DNA of 11,415 nucleotides from JAAFHB01 sp037128295 (GCA_037128295.1 JBAXWR010000239.1:1-11415); one strand, 5' to 3'; counted from the first letter of the stretch, positions 1-5,986 are shown. Numbers and translations: made by a program. The notes: a model not told the origin generated them from the sequence alone.

Positions 1-884
1 GCGATGAGGCAATCGGCCATATCTTTGCTTTTGGGGCAATTGCCGAACTGGTACCTGTGCCTGAGTTGCAAAAACAGGCGATCACGCTGATTGATACATT
101 AATGTCGCATGTGATCAATAACAATTATTACATGATCGATTGGGATGGTAAGCCAACCCGATGGGGAAGGTGGAACCCTGAATATGTCAATGCACGACCC
201 ATTAATGTTGGCGATCGGAAGATCAACTCATCGAATATCGTTGCCATGTTTCAAACGGCTTACCGCTTTACAAAAAAGGAGAAATTCAAGGATGCTGCTT
301 TTTACCTGATGAAAAAGCACGACTATTTTGACAACCTTATGCGCCCAATGAAAGGAATTGGAATGGCTCCGGCAGATGCCGACGAGTTGAGCAAGGAGTT
401 ATCCGATGGTTGGAACCATTCCGATGATGAGATGTACTATTGTGGTTATTGGGGTTTATACCGATATGCGTTTAACGATACTTTGAAAGCCAAATATAAA
501 GTGGCCATTATTGACCATTTTGAAATAGAACGTCCTGAAAAGGAGGGTCTTTGGAACATCATGACAGCCATTGCCGACACAAAAAATATCGACCTGAACG
601 AAGCTGTCTGGTATCTACAGAAATACCCGCTCGATCTGATCAACTGGACAATTATCAATAGTAAACGAAATGACATTGAGAAAATTGCCCCTAATTTCAG
701 GAGGCAGACCATTAAAGAGGTACTCTCTCCTGCTGAATTGCCAATATCGCGCCACAATGCCAATAGGTTCGACCTTGACGAACAGGGTGCCGGAAGATCA
801 GAAAACAGTGCCGGTGATATCTGGCTCCTTCCTTACTGGATTGGACGCTACCTGAAAGTGATCGGGGAACCGGCCAAAAATTAA
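1..884 (+). CDS. Secreted/carbohydrate-related alpha/alpha-toroid-like protein, C-terminal part (5' end outside window)
   Basis: The reading frame is open to the left edge: the first full codon is at 3 and reads DEAIGHIFAFGAIAEL, so the GTG at 57 is not the real start. About 293 codons are visible before TAA at 882-884. The visible part is rich in helix-forming stretches and aromatic/acidic motifs: RWGRWNPEY near the beginning, NSSNIVAMFQTAYRF, a WNHSDDEMYYCGYWGLYRYAF block in the middle, and a C-terminal LLPYWIGRYLKVI. I have seen this combination (DExxGH, GxxTRWGRWNP, NHSDDEM, LLPYWxGRY) in large uncharacterised Bacteroidota and Planctomycetota proteins that look like (alpha/alpha) toroid glycosidases or lyases. 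That link is from memory and no catalytic residue can be assigned. A heptamer repeat starts on the base after its stop codon. Sure that it is a real gene; unsure of function. Confidence 0.75.
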   Translation, partial: DEAIGHIFAFGAIAELVPVPELQKQAITLIDTLMSHVINNNYYMIDWDGKPTRWGRWNPEYVNARPINVGDRKINSSNIVAMFQTAYRFTKKEKFKDAAFYLMKKHDYFDNLMRPMKGIGMAPADADELSKELSDGWNHSDDEMYYCGYWGLYRYAFNDTLKAKYKVAIIDHFEIERPEKEGLWNIMTAIADTKNIDLNEAVWYLQKYPLDLINWTIINSKRNDIEKIAPNFRRQTIKEVLSPAELPISRHNANRFDLDEQGAGRSENSAGDIWLLPYWIGRYLKVIGEPAKN

Positions 885-926
885 GCGACTAGCTGCTGGC
901 AACTGGCTTCTGGCGACTCGCAACAG
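885..926 (+). repeat. Heptamer tandem array 1 (six GCNNCTG-like units)
   Basis: Six successive 7-bp units, GCGACTA, GCTGCTG, GCAACTG, GCTTCTG, GCGACTC and GCAACAG, start on the base after the upstream TAA. The consensus is GCNNCTG. The same unit recurs in the larger array at 2165-2283 and, inverted, at 2404-2431, so this is a dispersed family and not slippage at one site. Seven is not a whole number of codons per unit and the units follow a stop codon, so it is non-coding. Confidence 0.85.
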
Positions 927-943
927 CCAACCCAATACACGAT

Positions 944-1150
944 CCCCCTCGTTTGCAACGAGGGGGTAATGGTTTGTCGTTTGCAACGATATTGACACAA
1001 AATCCTCGATCTCCCTCGTTTGTAACAGCCAGCCCCGTTTTCGAGGAGGGGGTAATGGTTAATCGTTTGCAACGATAAAGTCTGCTAACCATACTAAACG
1101 ACTCCCCCTCGTTTACAACGAGGGGTTAATGGTTGATCGTTTGTAACGAT
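944..1150 (+). repeat. REP/BIME-like cluster, three copies of a double-hairpin unit
   Basis: Each copy has a large hairpin A, the linker TAATGGTT plus 1-3 nt, and a small hairpin B. Copy 1 hairpin A is perfect: CCCCCTCGTT (944-953), loop TGC, AACGAGGGGG (957-966). Its hairpin B is TCGTT-TGC-AACGA (977-989). Copy 2 (about 1011-1076) has a damaged A, with extra sequence in the loop and CGAGGAGGG on the right arm, and a perfect B, ATCGTT-TGC-AACGAT (1062-1076). Copy 3 has A as CCCCTCGTT-TAC-AACGAGGGG (1105-1125) and B as ATCGTT-TGT-AACGAT (1136-1150); the loops changed while the stems stayed paired. The layout resembles REP elements mobilised by RAYT (Y1) transposases, but none is in view. No T-run follows the hairpins, so a terminator role is less likely. 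Confidence 0.8.
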
Positions 1151-1195
1151 ATAATCTGGATATTTTTAATAATTCTTATTATCCATTTTTTTCCG

Positions 1196-1203
1196 TACTT
1201 TTG
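1196..1203 (+). promoter_or_regulatory. Bacteroidota -7 element TACTTTTG for the HAD phosphatase gene
   Basis: TACTTTTG matches the Bacteroidota -7 consensus TAnnTTTG at every fixed base. It lies 67 nt before the ATG at 1270, just downstream of the REP-like cluster. At the -33 position (about 1173) only TTCT is seen, so the upstream element is weak. Confidence 0.55.
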
Positions 1204-1269
1204 GTTTTTATGTATTAGTTGCCTGACGCAGTTTAACGCTAAGTCTTTAATCACTTTTATGTAAATTAC

Positions 1270-1911
1270 ATGAATAAGATGGGAATAAAAAATATTATTT
1301 TCGACTTTGGTGGTGTTGTAATCGACTGGAATCCTAGATATTTATACAGAAGCGTTTTTTCGGATCCATCCGAAATGGAGTTTTTTCTCGCAAATATTTG
1401 TACTCCCGCTTGGAACGTAAATCAAGATGCCGGATATCCGATTGCAGATGCAACTAAGGAACTTCAAATCCAACATCCGGAATATGCCAACGAAATCGCA
1501 AAATTTTACGATAACTGGATTCAAATGATCAGTGGTGAGATTGTTGAAAATACCCGTCTTTTAATACCATTAAAGGAGAAGTATCGTCTGTTTGGACTAA
1601 CAAATTGGTCGGCAGAAACGTTTCCAATTGCATTTGAGAAGTTCCGATTTTTCAAGAATTTTGAAGGGATCGTTGTGTCTGGAGCCGAAAAAATGATAAA
1701 GCCCGATCCTGCATTATTTACATTACTTCTCAATCGATACAACCTGAAAGCTGAGGAATCATTGCTTATTGATGATAGTCTTGCTAACATCATTGCTGCA
1801 AAGGAAATGGGTTTCCCTACCATCCATATTAGGGATGGCATCACTTTATATGAACAACTTTTTGATTTGCAGTTAATTGGTAATTATGTACTGAAAGAAA
1901 ATGAATTATAA
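1270..1911 (+). CDS. HAD-superfamily (subfamily IA) phosphatase/hydrolase
   Basis: A 213-residue cytosolic protein of usual length for a HAD-IA hydrolase with a helical cap. Motif I is FDFGGVVIDWN with nucleophile D12. The second Asp of the classic DxD is Gly here (DFG), as in the haloacid-dehalogenase/YihX-like branch. The cap covers about residues 20-90. Motif II is LTNWS (T111, N112), motif III is KPDP with K144, and motif IV is LIDDS (D168, D169). All four motifs are present, so the enzyme is probably active; sugar phosphates are a usual substrate for relatives, but the sequence does not fix this. The start at 1270 is an ATG; a second ATG at 1279 would remove three residues and is also possible. 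The gene overlaps the next one by 11 nt, which suggests translational coupling. Confidence 0.9.
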   Translation: MNKMGIKNIIFDFGGVVIDWNPRYLYRSVFSDPSEMEFFLANICTPAWNVNQDAGYPIADATKELQIQHPEYANEIAKFYDNWIQMISGEIVENTRLLIPLKEKYRLFGLTNWSAETFPIAFEKFRFFKNFEGIVVSGAEKMIKPDPALFTLLLNRYNLKAEESLLIDDSLANIIAAKEMGFPTIHIRDGITLYEQLFDLQLIGNYVLKENEL

Positions 1912-2155
1912 AAAGCTTAGGTTTAGGACTGGGATCGTGATGATCTCAATTTCCATAGTTATTTTTCTTGCCTTGTTTGCTGTCCCTTTTATTTCAATGG
2001 ATGCAAAACTCAAAATTACACTGGGTACGATATTAATTGTCGCAGCAGAGGTTTTGTTCTGGGGCGGAACAATCTTGATTGGTAAGGAAGTTTACAATAA
2101 GTTCATGACAATGTTGAAGTCCGGGGATTGGCTGAACAAGAAGAAGGAAGAGTGA
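1901..2155 (+). CDS. Small two-helix membrane protein, transporter suffix domain-like
   Basis: An 84-residue protein with a basic N-terminus (KKLRFRTG), a hydrophobic helix at about residues 11-31, a short polar turn (SMDAKLK), a second helix at about 38-61 with an FWGGTILIGKE motif, and a charged tail ending in KKKEE. The order KLRF..G - helix - D.K.KI - helix - FW.G...GKE matches my memory of the 'transporter suffix domain' family of short Bacteroidota proteins, which occurs fused to or beside transporters. Here it is free-standing. Its ATG lies inside the last codons of the phosphatase gene, so the two are probably one operon. Function is unknown; a membrane accessory role is inferred. Confidence 0.7.
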   Translation: MNYKKLRFRTGIVMISISIVIFLALFAVPFISMDAKLKITLGTILIVAAEVLFWGGTILIGKEVYNKFMTMLKSGDWLNKKKEE

Positions 2156-2164
2156 CTCCCTCTG

Positions 2165-2283
2165 GCGACTGGCAACTGGCAACTGGCAACTGGCAACTGG
2201 CGGCTGGCATCTGGCGGCTGGCGACTGGCAACTAGCGGCTTGCAACTAGCGGCTGGCTACTAGCTACTGGCTACTGGCGACTA
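2165..2283 (+). repeat. Heptamer tandem array 2 (17 units of GCNNCTG/A)
   Basis: Seventeen contiguous 7-bp units without a break in phase. They begin GCGACTG, then four GCAACTG, then GCGGCTG, GCATCTG, GCGGCTG and GCGACTG, and later drift to GCAACTA, GCGGCTT, GCTACTA and GCTACTG, ending with GCGACTA. Bases 1, 2 and 5 (G, C, C) never change; bases 3-4 vary most. The array begins 10 nt after the TGA at 2153-2155, much as array 1 begins right after a stop. Identical central units and divergent ends are what repeat-copy turnover would give. Confidence 0.92.
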
Positions 2284-2431
2284 CAAAGTTTAATTGTTTT
2301 CCTTTATTTTGTCTTTAGAATTATCCTATATAAATTGATATATTTTAATATAGTAGATTTTGGATCAACATTATGAATGCAGGATCAAACTTTGAAAGAG
2401 CGCTAGTCGCCAGCCGCCAGTTGCCAGCAGC
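2284..2431. repeat. AT-rich spacer closed by an inverted heptamer array (array 3)
   Basis: At 2404-2431 the same heptamer appears inverted: TAGTCGC, CAGCCGC, CAGTTGC, CAGCAGC. Between the two opposed arrays lies about 120 bp of AT-rich DNA with no ORF. Inside it, CAAAGTTT (2284-2291) directly abuts the last left unit, and its exact reverse complement AAACTTTG (2387-2394) lies near the right end, nine bases from the right array. The combined inverted repeat is GCGACTA-CAAAGTTT on the left against AAACTTTG-(9 nt)-TAGTCGC on the right. A large hairpin or a MITE-like relic would fit; the sequence does not decide between them. Confidence 0.7.
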
Positions 2432-2466
2432 ATATTTCCACAAATGCGATAAACCGCCAAAAATCA

Positions 2467-2474
2467 TACTTTTG
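2467..2474 (+). promoter_or_regulatory. Bacteroidota -7 element TACTTTTG for the MarC-family gene
   Basis: TACTTTTG fits TAnnTTTG fully and is the same octamer as the one before the HAD gene. It ends 23 nt before the ATG at 2498, giving a leader of only about 15-20 nt. No good -33 TTTG is seen about 19 nt upstream. It separates the MarC gene from the upstream operon. Confidence 0.55.
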
Positions 2475-2497
2475 CACCATCATTAATACTGCCTGCA

Positions 2498-3133
2498 ATG
2501 AACGACAATCTTTTCTCATTTGCCTTGCTCTGTTTTACTTCATTCTTCACGCTTCTTAATCCACTTGGGGTGATGCCGTTGTTTATGACGATGACCAAAG
2601 ACCTCGAAATTGTTTACAGACGTAAAACCGCTTTAAAAGCAATCGTTGTTGCTTTCTTTACGATTATCGGATTTGCCCTTTCAGGACAGCTTTTGTTCCG
2701 TTTTTTTGGAATCTCTGTCGATAGCCTTAGGATAGTTGGTGGCGTAATCTTTTTTATCATGGGTCAGGATATGTTACAGGCAAGATTGGGAAATACAAAA
2801 ATCACGGTTGCCGAAATGGAGGAACACGTCACAGACATTTCAATTACCCCACTGGCCATACCAATGATTTGTGGACCCGGTGCTATTACCAACGCCATCG
2901 TTTTAATGCAGGATGCCAATACATTGGAAATGAAGGCAATCCTATTCGGTTCTGTTTTTGTGATTTGCCTGATCACTTACCTTGTTTTGCTGACCGCGTC
3001 ACCGATTATGAAAGTCCTGGGTGATACCGGCAACAAGATTATGCTCCGCCTAATGGGATTGATCATGATGGTCATCGCTGTTGAATTTTTCTTTGCAGGG
3101 TTGAAGCCGTTTGTGGTGAATATGATGAAGTAG
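2498..3133 (+). CDS. MarC/NAAT family integral membrane protein
   Basis: A 211-residue protein, normal length for MarC. It has about six hydrophobic segments (near residues 7-30, 45-66, 74-92, 116-136, 145-166 and 184-206). The two inverted-repeat signatures of the family are visible: NPLGVMPLF at 21-29 and TPLAIPMICGPGAI at about 117-130. MarC proteins sit in the inner membrane. They were once linked to multiple antibiotic resistance, later questioned, and a role in amino-acid or metabolite export has been proposed for some relatives. No substrate can be set here. It is probably a single-gene transcript with its own promoter at 2467. Confidence 0.92.
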   Translation: MNDNLFSFALLCFTSFFTLLNPLGVMPLFMTMTKDLEIVYRRKTALKAIVVAFFTIIGFALSGQLLFRFFGISVDSLRIVGGVIFFIMGQDMLQARLGNTKITVAEMEEHVTDISITPLAIPMICGPGAITNAIVLMQDANTLEMKAILFGSVFVICLITYLVLLTASPIMKVLGDTGNKIMLRLMGLIMMVIAVEFFFAGLKPFVVNMMK

Positions 3134-3229
3134 GGAAATTTAGAAATGAATGGAAATTGGAAATATGGAAATAAATAGAAATACAGTGGAAATAAAATTG
3201 AAATAAGGGGTTAGCGGAATAATGGAAAT
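3134..3229. repeat. Degenerate GAAAT-rich stretch after the MarC-family gene
   Basis: Nine GAAAT motifs occur in 96 bp (starting at 3135, 3143, 3153, 3160, 3168, 3178, 3189, 3200 and 3225), starting within two bases of the stop codon. In the middle the phase is close to seven bases (TGGAAAT TGGAAAT A TGGAAAT), so it may be a decayed heptamer array of different sequence from the GCNNCTG family. No coding potential is seen. Confidence 0.5.
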
Positions 3230-3348
3230 GGTTAAATATTAGTAAAGTTCTGAAAAGTATTGACTTCCGAAGATTAAAAAAACTCCCGGCACAATCAATA
3301 CACAGTAGGTGTTACAGTATTGTAGAAAAGGAACATAAGAAGCATAGC

Positions 3349-3392
3349 GGCGCAATCACGATTTGGTTAAAAGATCAAATGTAATCTGCGCC
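3349..3392. repeat. Imperfect 44-bp inverted repeat in intergenic spacer
   Basis: GGCGCA (3349-3354) pairs with TGCGCC (3387-3392), and inside it ATTTG (3361-3365) pairs with CAAAT (3376-3380), with a 6x6 internal mismatch between them. It is GC-capped in otherwise AT-rich DNA. It could be a decayed REP-type hairpin or the terminator region of an older gene. Apart from this and the neighbouring dyad, the spacer 3230-3461 shows nothing recognisable. Confidence 0.35.
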
Positions 3393-3413
3393 ACAATATC
3401 GAAAGGTTAATAA

Positions 3414-3431
3414 TTTGTATCATTATACAAA
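3414..3431. promoter_or_regulatory. Perfect 7-bp dyad upstream of the serine hydrolase gene (candidate operator)
   Basis: TTTGTAT (3414-3420), spacer CATT, ATACAAA (3425-3431). The arms match exactly and the site ends 30 nt before the ATG at 3462, a good position for a regulator site. AT-rich DNA gives such dyads by chance at some rate, so this is only a candidate. Confidence 0.35.
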
Positions 3432-3461
3432 ACTCATTATAAATATTTAATAACCAATGCC

Positions 3462-4490
3462 ATGAATTACAAACCCATCAAATTCGCCACCTTATTCTTG
3501 TTCATCTTTTTCATATTATTCTCCAACGCAAAAGGTCAAGGAAGATTCGATGAAGTGTCAAAATTGCTTAAATCTAAACGTTCGGCATTGGGTGGAAATG
3601 TTTGTATGCTTGTTTCCCAAAACAATGAAATCGTGTTTGAGCAAAATCTGGGTGATTACAACAAGAACTCACTTGCCAGAATTGCCAGTTGCAGCAAATG
3701 GCTGACTGCTGCGCTTATTGCTACCTTTATTGACGAAGGTCGTATTTCACCAGACGATTCTTTGGGTAAATTCCTCCCGGTTTTCTCCAGTTACGGCAAA
3801 GGAAGCATTACAATCGGACAATGCATGAGCCATACCACGGGAATCGAAAGTAACGAAATCACACTCCGATCTCTTCTCGAAAGACGGAAATTCAAATCGC
3901 TCGACGAGGAATTGAACTGTTTTGTTAATAAACCGATTGCTGGTCAACCAGGTAAAGTATTTGCCTACGGTAATATAGGTCTTAATATTGTGGGACGTAT
4001 CCTGGAGATGATTACCAATAAGGATTTTGAAACTCTTTTCCAGGAACGGATCGCCAAACCTTTGGGAATGAAGCACACTTCATTTGCAGAGGATAAGGTT
4101 GTTAATCCTTCCGGTGGAGCAGTTTCGACACCAATGGATTACATGAATTTTATGAACATGTTGCTGAACAAGGGTGAATTCAATGGAAAACGGATCCTCA
4201 GTGCCGAAGTAATTTCTCAGATGCAACGCAGCCGAACCGACAATGTAAAGGTGCTTTATCGTCCTGCCGAAGCCAGATACCTCGATTACGGATGGGGCGA
4301 ATGGATACTTGAAAAAAATAATGCCGGAGAAGGTACCGTTTTAAGCAGTCCCGGTTTGTTTGGGACCTTCCCATGGATCGATACCCAACGAAACTATGCT
4401 GCGATCATTTTTGTAAAGAACATCCACTTCAAAGACCGGCAAAAGAATGCGGAGGAAGTCAGGGTTGCTGTGAACAAGGTTATAAAATAG
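3462..4490 (+). CDS. Secreted serine hydrolase, class C beta-lactamase/EstB-like family
   Basis: A 342-residue protein with a clear Sec signal peptide (YKPIKFATLFLFIFFILFSNAKG, cut near residues 24-26). The catalytic SxxK motif is SCSK at 76-79, the second motif is Y169-G-N171, and the MSHTTGI block at 122-128 is the usual LLxHTSG-type segment. A GLFGTFPW stretch near the C-terminus sits where the KTG/HxG motif normally is, so motif three is atypical. The family holds beta-lactamases, D,D-peptidases and esterases with Ser acylation; most Bacteroidota members of this kind are 'serine hydrolases' of unknown substrate, and antibiotic resistance should not be assumed. It acts in the periplasm or outside. 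The gene stands alone and converges with the toxin operon, 34 nt away. Confidence 0.88.
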   Translation: MNYKPIKFATLFLFIFFILFSNAKGQGRFDEVSKLLKSKRSALGGNVCMLVSQNNEIVFEQNLGDYNKNSLARIASCSKWLTAALIATFIDEGRISPDDSLGKFLPVFSSYGKGSITIGQCMSHTTGIESNEITLRSLLERRKFKSLDEELNCFVNKPIAGQPGKVFAYGNIGLNIVGRILEMITNKDFETLFQERIAKPLGMKHTSFAEDKVVNPSGGAVSTPMDYMNFMNMLLNKGEFNGKRILSAEVISQMQRSRTDNVKVLYRPAEARYLDYGWGEWILEKNNAGEGTVLSSPGLFGTFPWIDTQRNYAAIIFVKNIHFKDRQKNAEEVRVAVNKVIK

Positions 4491-4524
4491 AAATGTATTT
4501 TATCTCTTTTAGATTGATTTATAA

Positions 4525-4983
4525 TCACTTGAATATCCTTCTATCAAAAGGGAATTTTTCTGCTGAGATGATCTTGATTTTTAAAAACTCAGAGTGATAG
4601 GGATTGATAAGGATGTTGTAATCTCCCTGTGTTACAACTGACGGAATTTGCAAAAGACAATATTTGTGTTCGGAAATAAATTGATCTCCAATTGTCTGCG
4701 TAGATAAGGGATGTGGAAATGCGTTCCAGTCAGGTGGTAAATCATTAGGACTAAGTTTCGAGATGGAAATATTATCGGGAATAAATATCGTTGTCATCAT
4801 ATAATCGTCTGGCATGGTAGCGTAGGTAAAGTGAACAGCTACCTCAGCCATTGCAAGGGAACGATTCGAAGCGGTATAAATTAGTTCCACACCTGGTGAA
4901 TTCCATCTTGCCCCTTTGAGTGCAGCACCTTTCCCCGAAAGATCCTTTGCAAATTTCTCACGCGATAATCTGAAGACTTCCAT
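4525..4983 (-). CDS. RES-domain toxin of a type II toxin-antitoxin system
   Basis: A 152-residue protein that is a single RES domain. The name-giving residues are visible: R26 in GARWNSPG, E47 in AMAEVAVH and S115 in IPSVV. Y36 (IYTAS), also conserved, and an NILINPYH segment (123-130) are present too. Characterised RES toxins (MbcT of Mycobacterium, Res of Pseudomonas, ParT of Sphingobium) act on NAD+ or use it: NAD+ phosphorolysis or degradation, or ADP-ribosylation of a target protein. The antitoxin gene ends two bases upstream of its ATG, so the two are co-transcribed with the antitoxin first, the standard order. All key residues are intact, so the toxin is probably functional. Confidence 0.93.
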   Translation of the reverse strand: MEVFRLSREKFAKDLSGKGAALKGARWNSPGVELIYTASNRSLAMAEVAVHFTYATMPDDYMMTTIFIPDNISISKLSPNDLPPDWNAFPHPLSTQTIGDQFISEHKYCLLQIPSVVTQGDYNILINPYHSEFLKIKIISAEKFPFDRRIFK

Positions 4984-4985
4984 AC

Positions 4986-5486
4986 CTAAACCAAAATCCC
5001 ATAGTTTATCCTAGTCAATTCGTTGATCACTAATTCTTTTCCATAGGAATCAGCAAGAAGTTCAAACGGTTTAAGGTTACCCAATGCGAAATTGGGTGTA
5101 AACAACCACAACTTGAATTTCCCGATGTCTCCAAAAACGTCCAATCCAATGTTGGTAACCTCTGCCATTTCAATGATTTTTTCTGATTGGAGAGGTTTAA
5201 ATTGCTTGCCCGTGAGCTTGTAACGGTGCAACGATTTTGTCGATATGCCCAAAAACATGGCCCAATCGGGTTCACTGAACGGTGTATTATCTTGAATTAG
5301 AGAAAATAACGAATAGGGTATCCCTTCCCTTATAGCAGCAATGATCAACATTTTGTTTGAAAGAAAATCTGAATATGTCAGGTCTTCTTTGATTGGAAGA
5401 AATTTGTTGCCTCTCAATGTGCGTTTGAAAAGGGCCGAAATTTCCTTGTCCAATTTTTGCCCGATATTTAATTCTGTAGTCTCCAT
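4986..5486 (-). CDS. Xre/MbcA/ParS (DUF2384) family antitoxin
   Basis: 166 residues from the ATG at 5486 (METTELNIGQ). The frame runs 18 codons further upstream, but the promoter at 5511-5541 lies within that stretch, so the later start is preferred. The N-terminal two thirds is the Xre-like helix-turn-helix region, including PFSEPDWAMFLGISTKSLHRY at about residues 88-108. The C-terminal part is the toxin-binding domain, with the family end pattern PFELLADSYG...V..EL.RI.YG. It should neutralise the RES toxin encoded 2 nt downstream and, as in studied relatives, repress its own promoter. Confidence 0.92.
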   Translation of the reverse strand: METTELNIGQKLDKEISALFKRTLRGNKFLPIKEDLTYSDFLSNKMLIIAAIREGIPYSLFSLIQDNTPFSEPDWAMFLGISTKSLHRYKLTGKQFKPLQSEKIIEMAEVTNIGLDVFGDIGKFKLWLFTPNFALGNLKPFELLADSYGKELVINELTRINYGILV

Positions 5487-5510
5487 AATTCCAATATTGA
5501 CATTTGTCTG

Positions 5511-5541
5511 TAAATATAGGACATATTTCCACAAAATCAAA
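5511..5541 (-). promoter_or_regulatory. Promoter of the RES/Xre toxin-antitoxin operon
   Basis: Read on the minus strand, TTTG (5541-5538) is followed by 19 nt and then TATATTTA (5518-5511). The spacing fits the Bacteroidota -33/-7 pair and the -7 box differs from TAnnTTTG only in its last base. It predicts a short leader before the ATG at 5486. A palindrome CAATATTG lies between promoter and ATG, and an AGTATT-CAA-AATACT dyad at 5567-5581 lies upstream; either could be an antitoxin operator. Confidence 0.55.
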
Positions 5542-5647
5542 ATTGTGTTTTGGATTTTTTTTATTTAGTATTCAAAATACTGGTTTAACGGACGAACCCT
5601 ATTTCAAAATTTTCAGCATTTAAATTAGAGTCATTCTCGGGGTTATA

Positions 5648-5711
5648 GTGTCCTGGTGACTTGAAAGCGGTCAATCTTTTTACGGACTATTGCTACAAGT
5701 CAACGGGACAC
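5648..5711. repeat. 64-bp imperfect palindrome, copy 1 (family C)
   Basis: It begins GTGTCCTGGTGACTTGAA. The reverse complement of its right end begins GTGTCCCGTTGACTTGTA, so the two arms match over roughly 20 bp with few mismatches around a 25-nt middle. A second element of exactly the same length occurs at 5825-5888. Arms are conserved and the centre is not. The segment lies between a minus-strand TA operon and a plus-strand gene and contains no ORF. Confidence 0.7.
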
Positions 5712-5824
5712 CGTTTACTAAGTTTGAATTGCCTGTCTGGTTGACAATCTCTTTATTAAATAGTTAATATACATGTAGATAGGTCAGCTGCTAACCTTTG
5801 AAACCAAAACTCCCTTAGGATGTG

Positions 5825-5888
5825 GTGTTCCGGTGACTCTAAGCTGAGACTAGAATGTTGCGGTACTGTTTTCCGGTCATCCGGACAC
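5825..5888. repeat. 64-bp imperfect palindrome, copy 2 (family C)
   Basis: It begins GTGTTCCGGTGACTCTAA and ends GGTCATCCGGACAC. Against copy 1 the outer 14 bp on the left differ at two sites, and the last 13 bp on the right at two sites, while the middle is unrelated apart from a short CGG-rich patch. Both copies are followed within about ten bases by CTAAGTT. The 113 bp between the copies (5712-5824) and the stretch 5889-5956 hold nothing else I recognise. Confidence 0.7.
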
Positions 5889-5956
5889 TAAGTTAAAGTA
5901 GAAAGGTTTTCCACTTAGCGATAAAACTTTTTAAATACAATTCTGCTTTTAATTGT

Positions 5957-5964
5957 TATTTTTG
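5957..5964 (+). promoter_or_regulatory. Bacteroidota -7 element TATTTTTG for the beta-propeller gene
   Basis: TATTTTTG meets TAnnTTTG and ends 22 nt before the ATG at 5987, giving a leader of about 15 nt. No convincing -33 TTTG is present at the expected distance. The surrounding DNA is AT-rich, which raises the chance of a false match. Confidence 0.45.
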
Positions 5965-5986
5965 AATACATTAAATCCTACTTCAG

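Noticed and set aside
446..763. 105-codon minus-strand ORF inside the left partial gene
   Set aside because: It is a shadow frame of a conserved coding region, with no family features.
798..1092. Three overlapping minus-strand ORFs of 63-67 codons
   Set aside because: They are translations of the heptamer and REP-like repeats in different frames (recurring LP/ITPS and CQ-type residues) and overlap the end of a real gene.
885..1150. CRISPR array
   Set aside because: Repeats are 7-bp units or hairpin units with no spacers of constant length, and no cas gene is present.
2033..2245. Minus-strand 70-codon ORF rich in Ala, Ser, Cys, Gln and Pro
   Set aside because: Its first part is the GCNNCTG array read on the other strand; the low-complexity protein is a by-product of the repeat.
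5341..5568. Plus-strand 75-codon ORF across the antitoxin gene
   Set aside because: It overlaps the antitoxin coding sequence and promoter on the opposite strand and has no features of its own.
5583..5900. Integron attC sites
   Set aside because: A GTTTAAC fits RYYYAAC near 5583, but no matching GTTRRRY closes either palindrome, there is no integrase, and the 64-bp units are defined by GTGTCC arms.
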